A model generated the notes under the pieces. The model saw nothing but the letters and a program-made list of their open reading frames with translations. It made no database searches and had not been told where the DNA came from. From positions 1 through 53,826 of the forward strand of contig SYLG01000091.1 in assembly GCA_005808665.1 (NCBI GenBank): DNA of 53,826 nt, written 5' to 3'. The stretch is from Planctomycetia bacterium (lineage in GTDB: Bacteria; Planctomycetota; Planctomycetia; Gemmatales; Gemmataceae). The translations under genes were made by a program, and so were the position numbers. Positions 9,523-19,070 of the stretch are shown piece by piece (position 1 is the first letter of the stretch; each line of letters begins with the position of its first letter).

Positions 9523-10107
9523 GTGAACATGAAAACTGTCTTCACCACGGGCGAAGCTGCAAAAATTTGTAAAGTTAGCCAACAAACCATCATCCGTTGC
9601 TTTGACAATGGCCAACTCAAGGGCTTTCGTGTTCCGGGATCCCGATTTCGACGCATACCCCGAGAACAACTTTTCCGATTCATGAAAGATAATGGCATTC
9701 CAACCGATGCTTTGGTCAGCGGAAAACGCAAAATTCTACTTGTGGATGATGAATCCGACCTGATCGACCTCATGAAAAGTGCATTGGAAAGTGACGGCCG
9801 CTTTGAGGTGCGGTCCGCCGGCAATGGTTTTGATGCCGGAATGATGGTTAAGGAATACCGTCCCGACCTTATTGTCCTGGACCTGATGCTTCCCGATATT
9901 AACGGCCGGGAGGTTTGTCATAGGGTACGAGCCGATTCTAGTTTGGAGAATGTGCGCATTCTGTGCATCTCTGGAATGGTCGAAGACGACAAGATCCAAG
10001 AGCTTCGACTCTCTGGAGCGGATGACTTCCTTCAAAAGCCATTTGAAATGGATGCCCTTTTGAAACGATTGTGTCAACTCCTTGAAATGGAGCCTGCGAA
10101 AGCCTAA
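9523..10107 (+). CDS. response regulator with N-terminal excisionase/MerR-like HTH and C-terminal receiver
   Basis: About 194 residues. Residues 7-55 are a compact winged-helix DNA-binding domain of the excisionase/BldC type (FTTGEAAKICKVSQQTI, then GFRVPGSRFRRIP). Residues 69-185 form a CheY-like receiver: acidic pair D75/D76, phosphoacceptor D120 (LIVLDLMLPD), switch Ser150 and conserved Lys172 (LQKPF). The order, HTH first and receiver second, is the reverse of most response regulators. The start is GTG 9523 or ATG 9529; a GGAAGGA lies 4 or 10 nt before them, so it does not decide. The kinase gene follows after 69 bp and is the likely partner. A 14-bp palindrome upstream could be its operator. 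Confidence 0.88.
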   Translation: MNMKTVFTTGEAAKICKVSQQTIIRCFDNGQLKGFRVPGSRFRRIPREQLFRFMKDNGIPTDALVSGKRKILLVDDESDLIDLMKSALESDGRFEVRSAGNGFDAGMMVKEYRPDLIVLDLMLPDINGREVCHRVRADSSLENVRILCISGMVEDDKIQELRLSGADDFLQKPFEMDALLKRLCQLLEMEPAKA

Positions 10108-10176
10108 TTTTGGCAAAGGTGCCAAAGGCGCTGCCGCAGGAGACTTTGGGTCGAGTGCTCACACCAAGGATTTGGC

Positions 10177-11820
10177 GTGGCACCTGGAGTTTACAACCCA
10201 TCGAACTTGCTTGACGCGGGCACCGACCCGTGGCGGGTGGTGTATGATATCAACCTCCTTCCTTCGCGAAGTCAATGGCCCAATTTAGGGAATGTATCCT
10301 TCCTTGAATCCTGGGATTTTTTGTTTCTTCCTGAATGGGCTCATGGATTCCTCAAATGGGGTTCCCAAGTCGGTTTCACCCAATCGTGGCAAGAATTATG
10401 GCTGTCCGGGATCGGTCAGACTATTGCCAATCAAAACCATTTGCATCAATTGAATTGGCAAAACCCACAGGTTAGGACATTCCACCTCCAAAGCAGTCAA
10501 AGGGTAGCCCTACTAAAAACCTTTGCGGGGAAAATTCCCAACCCCTTTCCCATCGAATGTAAAATTCATTTAGCCTTGGCGACAATTCGCCAAACCGCAC
10601 AACATTTCATCCTCCATGGTAAACATTCAACGGATTTGGTCCCACCCAGAGTTTCCAAAAACTTTTTTGGCAAAATGCCAACACCAATAGGGTTTGTGGA
10701 AGGGGAAATTGGGGCCAAAGCCTTGCCTTCCCCATGGGATGCTGTAATACCCCTAACCCAATCCTGGGTTCTTCGTCCTTTTTCCGAACGGTTCTCCACC
10801 CGGGATGTAGAACTGTTGGCAAAGGAACTTGGCCGATTACCCTTCAAATGGGATCCCTCCTTTTTGGATGAAATTGTTTCCAACATAAGGTCAAAATATC
10901 CCAAACCACCTCTTTCCAAGCTTTGGAAACCCAGTGAAATTGCTCTGCTAAACCTTGGCAACTCATTAACCAAGCCCCGATCGGAAATATCCCAACCGAA
11001 AAAGCCTACAGTACCCTTGCGCACTCAAGAAATGGACCCATCTGCCCGCATTCAGGTGGCAGAAATGGCAGCCGGGGCCGGACATGAAATCAATAACCCA
11101 TTAGCCATCATTACCGGTACCATTCACCAACTACAAAAAATGTGGGTTTCGGAAAAATCACCCCAGGACGACAAAAATCCCCAAAAACCATTGGAATTAA
11201 TCCTACGCCAGGTTCAGCGGGTACGCAACCAAATTGATGAGCTGATGTGGTTTTCCCGTCCTCCAGAGCCTCGGTTATCCTCCAGGTCTTTCAGCGAGCT
11301 TAAGGCGGTTTGGAAAATGGGTATACTGGGCGACAACCCCTTTCATGAAGCCAAATCCTCACCCAATAAAAAGTTCCATGGCAAACCTATGGCAATTGAC
11401 CCAGTTCAATTTGGGAGAATTTCCCGATTGGTGGGAGAATTTTTCAGGAACCACCTGCCAAAAGGGAACGAACATACTTTGGATTTTTCCTTTCACCGGA
11501 AAGGAAAAACTCTGCATGCCATTGCCAAAGGATTACTTCCCGTTTGGAGTCCTTCCCAAATTCTTGGTTTATTTACACCGTTTTTTTGCCCTAAACGATT
11601 TGGCAGGAGTAGCGGCCTTCAATTACCGGCCGCCAGGGCTTTGGCAGAGAAATGTGGTTGGACCCTTTCACTTGACCAAAGCGTAAAAGGAAGCCTTGGA
11701 ACCATACTCCTGGAAATTCCCATCATTACGGTCGATCAAACAAATTCGCCTCCTAAACCAAAGCACCGACCAAAAACCAACATGAGTAGCCAAAAAATGG
11801 CCCTTCGTCCAGTTGCCTAA
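10177..11820 (+). CDS. histidine kinase-like protein with divergent ATP-binding domain
   Basis: About 547 residues from a GTG preceded by AAGGA at 6 nt. Residues 1-280 match nothing I recognise and show no clear membrane span, so it is probably cytosolic. Residues 290-345 are a dimerisation/phosphoacceptor helix pair with the H-box AGAGHEINNPLAII (His303), closest to NtrB-type kinases. The ATPase part is eroded: an N-box-like LVGEFFRNH and an F-box-like LFTPFF followed by a G2-like SSGLQLPAARAL are present, but the D-x-G-x-G of the G1 box is missing (AKGLLP). It may be weakly active, inactive, or act by phosphotransfer only. It follows the HTH-receiver gene and forms a likely two-component pair with it. 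Confidence 0.75.
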   Translation: MAPGVYNPSNLLDAGTDPWRVVYDINLLPSRSQWPNLGNVSFLESWDFLFLPEWAHGFLKWGSQVGFTQSWQELWLSGIGQTIANQNHLHQLNWQNPQVRTFHLQSSQRVALLKTFAGKIPNPFPIECKIHLALATIRQTAQHFILHGKHSTDLVPPRVSKNFFGKMPTPIGFVEGEIGAKALPSPWDAVIPLTQSWVLRPFSERFSTRDVELLAKELGRLPFKWDPSFLDEIVSNIRSKYPKPPLSKLWKPSEIALLNLGNSLTKPRSEISQPKKPTVPLRTQEMDPSARIQVAEMAAGAGHEINNPLAIITGTIHQLQKMWVSEKSPQDDKNPQKPLELILRQVQRVRNQIDELMWFSRPPEPRLSSRSFSELKAVWKMGILGDNPFHEAKSSPNKKFHGKPMAIDPVQFGRISRLVGEFFRNHLPKGNEHTLDFSFHRKGKTLHAIAKGLLPVWSPSQILGLFTPFFCPKRFGRSSGLQLPAARALAEKCGWTLSLDQSVKGSLGTILLEIPIITVDQTNSPPKPKHRPKTNMSSQKMALRPVA

Positions 11821-11866
11821 ACAAAAGGATTTCGCATCGAAAAAGGGCAATCGAAAGGAAAAATCC

Positions 11867-12631
11867 ATGGGATTCTGGGGCGATGGCCTTAGTGATCTTG
11901 TATTTCCGCCCAGGTGCCATGGCTGCAGAGAGTTGTTGTCGGCCGGGGGAAAACCCTTTTGCTTTTCCTGCATCCAAAAAATTCCGGGCATAAACCTTAT
12001 TCGTTGCCCGGGTTGTGGAACAAATAAACCTGACCAATCCATTCCAACCCAGGATACGGAATGTGGTAGGTGCACTAATTGCCAAAAAAATCCCCTTCCT
12101 TGGGAATTCCATTTTTCCCTTGGCTCTTACGAGGGCCAATTACGGAATTGGATATTGGGCCAAAAGGGAAGGGGAGGCGAATGGTTTGCGGAAATCCTTG
12201 GACGGTTTTGGGCGACTTGCCTTCCTCCCTCTTTCCCGAAATTAGGAAAAATGTATTTCGTTATTCCTGTGCCCCGCCACTGGACTAAAAGGTTGTGGTT
12301 TGGCCATAACCCTGCCGAAGGGTTGGCTCGCGGTTTATGTGCGATCAAGGGTGGTAACCTGGATCGTTTTTCCCTTTTTCGTACCCGATTCACGGCAAGG
12401 CAATCCGACCTTAATCCCATGCAAAGAAAATCGAATGTAAAGGGAGCATTTGCCTGGCGAGGGGGCCCTCAAAAACATGCCAGCGCCCTTTTGGTCGATG
12501 ATGTTTACACGACCGGAGCAACCATGGCGGAATGTACAAAAACCCTAAAAGCGGCTGGTTTTTCACATATTGCCATTGCCGCCCTTGCTCTTGGCAAAAC
12601 CCTTACAACTCACCCGGTCAAACGAGGATAA
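11867..12631 (+). CDS. ComF family phosphoribosyltransferase-like protein
   Basis: About 254 residues; the ATG at 11867 has AAAGGA upstream, and the longer TTG reading is unlikely. The N-terminal half carries four Cys pairs (CHGC, CFSC, CPGC, CGRCTNC), the double zinc finger of ComF proteins. The C-terminal half holds the type I phosphoribosyltransferase PRPP loop ALLVDDVYTTGATM. The family is tied to DNA uptake in competent bacteria (ComF) and to GntX-like roles elsewhere; its biochemistry is poorly known. No other competence gene is nearby. It is 46 bp downstream of the kinase gene and touches the next reading frame. Confidence 0.88.
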   Translation: MGFWGDGLSDLVFPPRCHGCRELLSAGGKPFCFSCIQKIPGINLIRCPGCGTNKPDQSIPTQDTECGRCTNCQKNPLPWEFHFSLGSYEGQLRNWILGQKGRGGEWFAEILGRFWATCLPPSFPKLGKMYFVIPVPRHWTKRLWFGHNPAEGLARGLCAIKGGNLDRFSLFRTRFTARQSDLNPMQRKSNVKGAFAWRGGPQKHASALLVDDVYTTGATMAECTKTLKAAGFSHIAIAALALGKTLTTHPVKRG

Positions 12632-12727
12632 TTGGCTCGGTGGCATGTAATCCAAGAGCAAAAAAGGCCCCAATCCGAAGGTAAAAGAAGGGCTTTGAAA
12701 ATCGCTTTTTTAGCCTTTGCGGGGACC

Positions 12728-13723
12728 ATGGCAATGAGCATCCTGAAATTTCTCCTGGTCCTCCTTTTGCATGGAATTGTTTCTGCTGGAATCCACGCAT
12801 CAAGTTCATGGGCTGACGGCTTGTTTAATGAGTTGTCCAAAGACTTTGGAATTGTTTCCCGAGGGGCCACCCTCGTCCAAAGTTTCCGCCTCAAAAATGA
12901 TTCTGGTCAACCGGTTGGTATTTCAGGTGTGCGGGTTTCCTGTGGTTGTGTAAGTGCCTCAGCATTGAAGACTTTTCTCCAACCCGGAGAAGAAACCGCC
13001 GTGGTTGCCCGAATGGATACAACCCGATTCCGTGGAGTAAAAACGGTAACTATTTATGTTCATTTCAATAAACCAAAAAGCGAGGAAGTCAGACTTTGGA
13101 TAAAAGCCAATGCCCGGGATGATTTCAGCCTCTCCCCTGAAAAGCTTGATTTGGGGGTAATCAAACAGGGTCAATCAGCTCAAGCAACCTCGAAAGTAAC
13201 TTTTCACGGCCAACCCGACCTAATTGTCGGGGAGGTTCACCCAGAATCCAACTATTTGGTTTGCAAAATTCGTGAAACCAGTCGATCGGATAATGAATCC
13301 ACCTACGAGCTCATTGTTTCCTTACAGAAGGATGTGCCCCCTGGGGTTTGGTTTAGTGATGTTTGGATTCGGACAGATTCCACTCAAATCCCCCAAGTTC
13401 GTGTGCCCGTTTCCCTTACCGTGGAAGCACCCCTGAACGCCACACCCGGACAAATCCAGCTCGGCAAGATTCAGGGAGAATCGGAAATTCAGCGGAGAAT
13501 GGTTATTCGTGGGCTAACCCCTTTTCATATTTCCAAAATTGAAGGGGTAGGGGGTAATGTCAACCTTCCAAATCCTCCCAAAGGGGCGAAATCAGTCCAT
13601 GTCCTTACTCTTTCCGTCCAACCCGATTCCAAAGGAAAAGTCCCAACGGCGGTTCGCATTCATACAGATGCAAAGGATCAACCAATCCTTGAAATTCCTG
13701 TTTTGGTTGAAATTCGGCCATAA
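12728..13723 (+). CDS. DUF1573 domain-containing exported protein
   Basis: About 331 residues from the ATG at 12728. A TTG at 12632, directly after the comF-like stop and preceded by GAGGA, would add 32 basic residues and is a real alternative. A hydrophobic segment (SILKFLLVLLLHGIVSAGI) serves as signal peptide or anchor. Next comes the DUF1573 hallmark, a beta-sandwich with FRLKNDSGQPVGISGVRVSCGCV, in which the CGC motif is conserved. At least two more immunoglobulin-like beta-rich repeats follow (LDLGVIKQG; IQLGKIQGES). DUF1573 proteins are abundant in planctomycetes and Bacteroidetes and are presumed to be envelope proteins of unknown role. Confidence 0.82.
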   Translation: MAMSILKFLLVLLLHGIVSAGIHASSSWADGLFNELSKDFGIVSRGATLVQSFRLKNDSGQPVGISGVRVSCGCVSASALKTFLQPGEETAVVARMDTTRFRGVKTVTIYVHFNKPKSEEVRLWIKANARDDFSLSPEKLDLGVIKQGQSAQATSKVTFHGQPDLIVGEVHPESNYLVCKIRETSRSDNESTYELIVSLQKDVPPGVWFSDVWIRTDSTQIPQVRVPVSLTVEAPLNATPGQIQLGKIQGESEIQRRMVIRGLTPFHISKIEGVGGNVNLPNPPKGAKSVHVLTLSVQPDSKGKVPTAVRIHTDAKDQPILEIPVLVEIRP

Positions 13724-13772
13724 TCCTGTTATCGGGAATTGAATCGGATAAAGCTCAGGTTGGTTTCCGGGT

Positions 13773-13782
13773 CCCCCCCCCC
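13773..13782 (+). repeat. C10 homopolymer tract upstream of pyruvate carboxylase
   Basis: Ten consecutive cytosines lie 49 bp before the pyc start, inside the likely promoter/leader. Runs of this length can change by slippage. This could alter promoter spacing, or it may simply be a sequencing-prone homopolymer. Confidence 0.5.
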
Positions 13783-13831
13783 TAAAATGGAGGTTTGAGC
13801 AATCCCTGATGCGATTTGGGCCCTTTACTCC

Positions 13832-16800
13832 ATGAAAAGTACTTTCCGGAAAATCCTGGTTGCCAATCGTAGCGAAATCGCCATTCGTGTTTTTCGAACT
13901 GCATCAGAAATGGGAATTCGAACTGTCGCCATTTACGCCCATGAGGATCGTTATGGACTGCACAGGTTCAAGGCGGATGAGGCTTACCAGATCGGCAAAG
14001 AAGGCGAGCCTCTTAGGTCGTATTTGAACATTGATGCCATTGTCGCCATTGCCAAGGCCAACGGAGTTGATGCGATTCACCCCGGTTACGGATTTCTTTC
14101 TGAAAACCCTCGCTTTGCCGAGGCGGTCCGCAATGCAGGCATCACCTTCATTGGTCCCAATATTGGAATCCTTGAAAACCTGGGGGACAAGGTTGCCGCA
14201 CGCCTTATTGCGGAAAGGGCGGGAGTTCCCATTCTGAGGGGCACAGAAACAGCTATCACCTCCATCACTGAAGCATTGGACCACGCCAATGCCATTGGAT
14301 TTCCCGTAATGGTAAAAGCCTCCATGGGTGGGGGAGGGCGGGGAATGCGGGTGGCCAATAATCCCGAAGAATTGCGTGATGGGATCGAACAGGCAAGTCG
14401 TGAGGCGGCGTCGGCTTTTGGAATTGGAGATGTGTTTCTTGAAAAATTGGTCCGTAAAGCCCGCCACATCGAGGTCCAACTTTTGGGAGACCACCATGGG
14501 GGATTGGTTCATCTTTTTGAAAGGGATTGTTCGGTTCAAAGGCGCCACCAAAAAATTGTGGAAATCGCACCCGCCCCAAACCTTAGGACATCTACACGCG
14601 ATGGCCTATTGGAAAGTGCTCTCAAGATTGGAAGGGCAGTCGGTCTTGACAATGCGGGAACCGTGGAATTTCTCGTCGATGATGAAACGGGAGAATACTA
14701 CTTTATCGAGGTTAATCCCCGGATCCAGGTTGAACACACCGTAACGGAAGAGGTAACAGGTCACGACATTGTCCGGGCTCAAATCCTTATCGCCTCAGGG
14801 ACAAGCCTGGCTTCGGATGAGATGGGGATGGGGAATCAGGAGGCAATCCGCGTCAATGGGTTTGCCATTCAATGCCGCATAACCTCCGAGGACCCAGTAA
14901 ATGGATTTCTGCCTGATTATGGGCGGGTTTCCAATTATCGCTCGGCGGGGGGCATGGGGATTCGCCTCGATGCAGGCAGTGCCTATAGCGGAGCAGTCAT
15001 TGTTCCCTATTATGATTCCCTTCTTGTCAAAGTTACCGCCAGGGGAAGTCGTTTTGAGGAAACCAGTAGGCGGATGTTACGCACTCTGAACGAATTTCGT
15101 GTTCGAGGTGTGAAAACCAACATTCCCTTCCTTATCAATTTGGTGAGTCATCCTTCCTTCCTTGCCGGGGAGTGTACCACTCGTTTTATTGACCAAACCC
15201 CCGGACTTTTCGACCTTTTGGCCCGAAAAGATAGAGCTACAAAACTGATCCGTTATATTGCCAATGTAATAGTTAACGGTCATCCCGATATTCCGAAATC
15301 CTCCCTTCGCCAGGGAAGGTATCGACCAGTGGAACCAAAGGTTCCACTTTTGACCAAGGCCACTGAAAATCCAACCGACTGGAGAGGCAGATTTTTGGCC
15401 ATTGGAGCCGAACAATTCGCCAAGGAAATTCGCCAACACCAGCCGCTTCTTTTCACCGACACTACCATGCGGGATGCCCACCAATCCCTGCTTGCAACCC
15501 GCATGCGCACCTACGATATGACCCGCATTTCCGAATTTTATGCCACAAAAATGAATTGGCTCTTTTCCCTGGAAATGTGGGGTGGGGCGACCTTCGACAC
15601 TTCCATGCGCTTTTTAAAGGAATCGCCCTGGGACCGACTGGATAAACTCCGAAAATCCATACCAAATATCCTGTTCCAAATGCTCCTTAGGTCGGCAAGT
15701 GCCGTTGGGTACACCAATTATCCAGACAATGTTGTTTATGCATTTGTGAAGGAGGCCCATCAGGCTGGCATTGACATTTTCCGCTGCTTTGATGCCTGTA
15801 ACGGCCTTCCTAACCTTACTCTTGGGATTGAGGCGGTTCGGGCTACCGGTGGCATTTGCGAGGCTGCGATTTGCTATTCTGGCGACATTGAAGACCCCTA
15901 TCGGACCAAATATTCGCTGGCCTATTATGTCAATTTGGCCCGTGAGCTGGAAAAACGGGGGGCCCATATCCTTGCGATCAAGGATATGGCAGGCATTTGC
16001 AAACCATCCGCTTCTGCCAAACTGGTTACCGCACTCAAACAGGAGGTGGGGCTGCCTATTCATTTCCATACTCATGATTGTGCCGGGGGCCAGGTAGCAT
16101 CACTCCTGTCCGCTGCCGAGGCCGGGGTTGATATTGTCGATGCAGCCGCTGCGTCCATGGCAGGGAATACCAGCCAACCCAGTCTTCATGCACTCATCGA
16201 AGCACTTCGGTTTCATGGCCGGGGTTCCAAACCACCAATCGACGACCTCCAGGCCATGGCGGACTATTGGGAGGGTGTCCGGAAACTCTATTACTCCTTT
16301 GAGTCTGGCCAGACATCCCCAGCCTCTGATATTTACCAAAATGAAATGCCCGGCGGCCAGGCCACAAATCTTATGCAACAGGCTACCGCGGTGGGATTGG
16401 GGGGGCGTTGGCGAGAAGTTTGCAAAACCTACACGGAGGTTAATCAACTATTTGGTGACATCATCAAAGTTACTCCCACTTCAAAAGTAGTGGGTGATAT
16501 GACTCTTTTCCTTTTGAGTAACAACCTGAAAACTACAGATGTCATGGACCCCAAACGGGAATTATCCTTTCCAGAATCGGTGGTTGAGTTTTTTGAAGGA
16601 CGATTGGGGGAGCCTCCAGGGGGCTTTCCTTTGGAGCTGCAAAAAAGGATACTTCGGGAGCGGAAACCCGTTCAAGGACGGCCTGGTGCCTCCTTGGTGC
16701 CCGCCAATTTCGAAGCGGCCCGCACATTTTTGGCCGGTCCCCTGGGTGGTATACCATCCAATAGGGAGGTTGTAACCCATTTCCTTTACCCAAAGGTGTT

Positions 16801-17296
16801 TGACGATTTATTGATTCACCAAGCCGATTATTCCGATACCAGCGTCCTACCATCGCTTGTGTTTTTTCAAGGGATGGAACCGGGTGATGAAACCAGCATT
16901 GAAATTGAACCGGGAAAAACCCTATTCCTTCGATTTCTCACCATTGGGGATGCCAGGGCCGATGGATCCCGGACTGTTTTTTTTGAACTTAACGGTCAAC
17001 CAAGGGAAGTGGTGGTTCCGGATAAGGCCCTTGCTGACAAAGCCCCAGCAAGGGTCAAGGCGGACCTGGGGGATACAACCCAATCCGGCTCCCCAATGTC
17101 TGGCCTGGTTAGCCAAATCCTGGTCTCCCCTGGGGACAAGGTCCAAATTGGCCAACCTTTGTTTGTACTTGAAGCCATGAAAATGGAGACAACCGTGAGG
17201 GCAGAATGCTCAGGAATTGTCCATTCCATTCTTGTAATGGCAGGGGCGCAAGTGGTTGGCCAAGATCTTGTCGTGAGGTTGACCAAGTCTTCCTAA
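13832..17296 (+). CDS. pyc: pyruvate carboxylase
   Basis: About 1,154 residues, the full single-chain length. Residues 1-455 are biotin carboxylase: N-terminal KILVANRSEIAIRVFRTA, ATP-grasp glycine loop MVKASMGGGGRGMRV and FIEVNPRIQVEHTVTE. Residues 535-820 are the carboxyltransferase barrel, opening with FTDTTMRDAHQSLLATRMRT and including AIKDMAG and HTHDCAG (metal site). The allosteric linker follows, and the C-terminal biotinyl domain carries VLEAMKMET, with Lys1117 as the biotin site. It makes oxaloacetate from pyruvate, bicarbonate and ATP. No strong ribosome site precedes the ATG. A C10 tract sits in the leader. Confidence 0.96.
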   Translation: MKSTFRKILVANRSEIAIRVFRTASEMGIRTVAIYAHEDRYGLHRFKADEAYQIGKEGEPLRSYLNIDAIVAIAKANGVDAIHPGYGFLSENPRFAEAVRNAGITFIGPNIGILENLGDKVAARLIAERAGVPILRGTETAITSITEALDHANAIGFPVMVKASMGGGGRGMRVANNPEELRDGIEQASREAASAFGIGDVFLEKLVRKARHIEVQLLGDHHGGLVHLFERDCSVQRRHQKIVEIAPAPNLRTSTRDGLLESALKIGRAVGLDNAGTVEFLVDDETGEYYFIEVNPRIQVEHTVTEEVTGHDIVRAQILIASGTSLASDEMGMGNQEAIRVNGFAIQCRITSEDPVNGFLPDYGRVSNYRSAGGMGIRLDAGSAYSGAVIVPYYDSLLVKVTARGSRFEETSRRMLRTLNEFRVRGVKTNIPFLINLVSHPSFLAGECTTRFIDQTPGLFDLLARKDRATKLIRYIANVIVNGHPDIPKSSLRQGRYRPVEPKVPLLTKATENPTDWRGRFLAIGAEQFAKEIRQHQPLLFTDTTMRDAHQSLLATRMRTYDMTRISEFYATKMNWLFSLEMWGGATFDTSMRFLKESPWDRLDKLRKSIPNILFQMLLRSASAVGYTNYPDNVVYAFVKEAHQAGIDIFRCFDACNGLPNLTLGIEAVRATGGICEAAICYSGDIEDPYRTKYSLAYYVNLARELEKRGAHILAIKDMAGICKPSASAKLVTALKQEVGLPIHFHTHDCAGGQVASLLSAAEAGVDIVDAAAASMAGNTSQPSLHALIEALRFHGRGSKPPIDDLQAMADYWEGVRKLYYSFESGQTSPASDIYQNEMPGGQATNLMQQATAVGLGGRWREVCKTYTEVNQLFGDIIKVTPTSKVVGDMTLFLLSNNLKTTDVMDPKRELSFPESVVEFFEGRLGEPPGGFPLELQKRILRERKPVQGRPGASLVPANFEAARTFLAGPLGGIPSNREVVTHFLYPKVFDDLLIHQADYSDTSVLPSLVFFQGMEPGDETSIEIEPGKTLFLRFLTIGDARADGSRTVFFELNGQPREVVVPDKALADKAPARVKADLGDTTQSGSPMSGLVSQILVSPGDKVQIGQPLFVLEAMKMETTVRAECSGIVHSILVMAGAQVVGQDLVVRLTKSS

Positions 17297-17372
17297 GATA
17301 ACTTCCAAGGGACCGCGGTTGGCTTGGGCTAGGATAACTTCGCTAAATAATGGCAAATCAAAGGGGGTCATT

Positions 17373-19070
17373 ATGTCCAAATTGACTATGGTAAAGGGCC
17401 CCGAAGAGGGTAGAGTTCATGAGTTGATAAAGGAGAGCGTGGTTTTTGGTCGTCAGGCCACCTGCGATGTTGTGATTCCTGTTACCTCTGTTAGTCGTGA
17501 ACATGCTTTTATGCAAAAAATAAATGGCCACTATCATTTAGTTGACAAAGGGAGCAGAAACGGTACCACTGTTAACGGGGAAAAAGTCCCTTGTGACGGG
17601 CAGGGTAGGCCTATTCGCCACCGGGACCTGATCCAAATATGCGAAGTGGAATATCTGTTTGAAGAGCCCTCAATTGAACCGATAGGCCCCCAGGAAACCG
17701 AAGCCATCGAAACCAGTTCGATTCCGGATGAAGACGAGAATACCTGTGTTAATGAAATTTTGAAGCAAACGACACAGCAAATTTTGGACACCCAGCCCGC
17801 AGAGAAATTGCGCCTTCTTCTGGATATAACGGGTGCATTCAGCAAAGCTCTGGAATTGGATACTCTCCTACCCAAAATCGCCGACCAAATGTTTCAACTT
17901 TTCAAACAGGCCGACCGCTGTTTCCTAATTATTGCGGATGATTCCACTCCCCCAAAATTGATGCCCAAATTGGTCAAATCCCGGAAACCCCAGGATGAGG
18001 CCAATGCCCGATTTTCCCGAACCATTGTTCGCAAGTGCATTGAATCCGGTCAGGCATTCTCGGCCGATGATGCGAGCCGGTCGGAAGAAGTTGGATTAAG
18101 CCAGTCCGTTGTCGATTTCCGTATTCGGTCCGTTATGTGCGTTCCCCTTGTTGGTGTAAATGGCAAGCCATTTGGTGTGGTGCAATTGGATACACAGGAC
18201 CGATCCAAAAGGTTTACCCAGGAGGATCTAAAACTCCTTTGGGGGGTTGCCACCCAAGCCGCTATTGCCCTCGACAATAGCCGCCTCCATGAACAATCCA
18301 TTACCGAGGAACGAAGTCGGGCAGCGATGGATTGTGACCTCCGACTGGCTCAACAGGTCCAATTCAGTTTCCTCCCCAGGGAAGAAGCGCAGGTCGATGG
18401 ATACGAATTTAAAGCTTATTACAAGGCAGCCAAAGAGGTGGGGGGAGATTATTACGGTTATATCCCGCTCTCGAATGGCAGGTTGGGGATAACCATCGGT
18501 GATGTGGCGGGAAAGGGAGTGGCGGCGGCCTTAATCATGGCAAAGGTTTCCTCGGAAACCCGGTATTCCTTGTCCACCGAACCTGACCTACACACAGCCG
18601 TGGCAAAACTCAATGATGAGCTTTACCCTTACCTGGATAACCTGCAAAAATTTGTAACTTTTGAGGCTTGTATTCTGGATCCTAAATCCCACCAATGGTC
18701 CATTTGTAATGCCGGGCATATGATTCCGCTCCTGATTCGAAAAGCCGGCGGGCCCATCGATGATGTGGTCCATGCTGACATTACTGGCATTCCCCTTGGG
18801 ATCATGGAAGGGATGACATTTGAAATTGCGACCTTTTCCCTTGAACCGGGTGATCAAATTCTCTTTTACAGTGATGGTGTAAGCGAATCCATGAGTGCCA
18901 ATGGAGTTGCGTTTGGCCTGGATAAAATGAAAGAGGTCATCCAATCCGTAAAAGATCCCACCCCAAAAACCGTGGTTGAAAGGCTTCTAGGAGCAATTAA
19001 CCAACACACCGTGGGTCGCCAGTATCCCCATGATGATATCACCATTGTCTGCTGTGGGAGAAAAGCCTAA
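17373..19070 (+). CDS. FHA-GAF-PP2C (SpoIIE/RsbU-type) serine phosphatase
   Basis: About 565 residues. The ATG at 17373 has AGGGGGT upstream. An N-terminal FHA domain (residues 5-95) shows VVFGRQATCDV, SVSREHA and the phosphothreonine-binding KGSRNGT. Residues 140-310 form a GAF domain (RFSRTIVRKCIESGQAF ... SVMCVPL). Residues 330-560 form a PP2C/SpoIIE phosphatase with metal-site motifs GGDYYGYI, IGDVAGKGVAAAL and FYSDGVSES, ending in HDDITIV. The protein has no membrane span. It likely reads phosphoproteins or a small ligand and dephosphorylates a regulator, perhaps an anti-sigma antagonist, though none is in the window. The clpS gene starts on the last base of its stop codon. Confidence 0.9.
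   Translation: MSKLTMVKGPEEGRVHELIKESVVFGRQATCDVVIPVTSVSREHAFMQKINGHYHLVDKGSRNGTTVNGEKVPCDGQGRPIRHRDLIQICEVEYLFEEPSIEPIGPQETEAIETSSIPDEDENTCVNEILKQTTQQILDTQPAEKLRLLLDITGAFSKALELDTLLPKIADQMFQLFKQADRCFLIIADDSTPPKLMPKLVKSRKPQDEANARFSRTIVRKCIESGQAFSADDASRSEEVGLSQSVVDFRIRSVMCVPLVGVNGKPFGVVQLDTQDRSKRFTQEDLKLLWGVATQAAIALDNSRLHEQSITEERSRAAMDCDLRLAQQVQFSFLPREEAQVDGYEFKAYYKAAKEVGGDYYGYIPLSNGRLGITIGDVAGKGVAAALIMAKVSSETRYSLSTEPDLHTAVAKLNDELYPYLDNLQKFVTFEACILDPKSHQWSICNAGHMIPLLIRKAGGPIDDVVHADITGIPLGIMEGMTFEIATFSLEPGDQILFYSDGVSESMSANGVAFGLDKMKEVIQSVKDPTPKTVVERLLGAINQHTVGRQYPHDDITIVCCGRKA

Noticed and set aside
10177-11024. HDOD domain in the N-terminal part of the kinase
   Set aside because: Helical and His-containing, but the defining HDOD residues could not be matched by eye.
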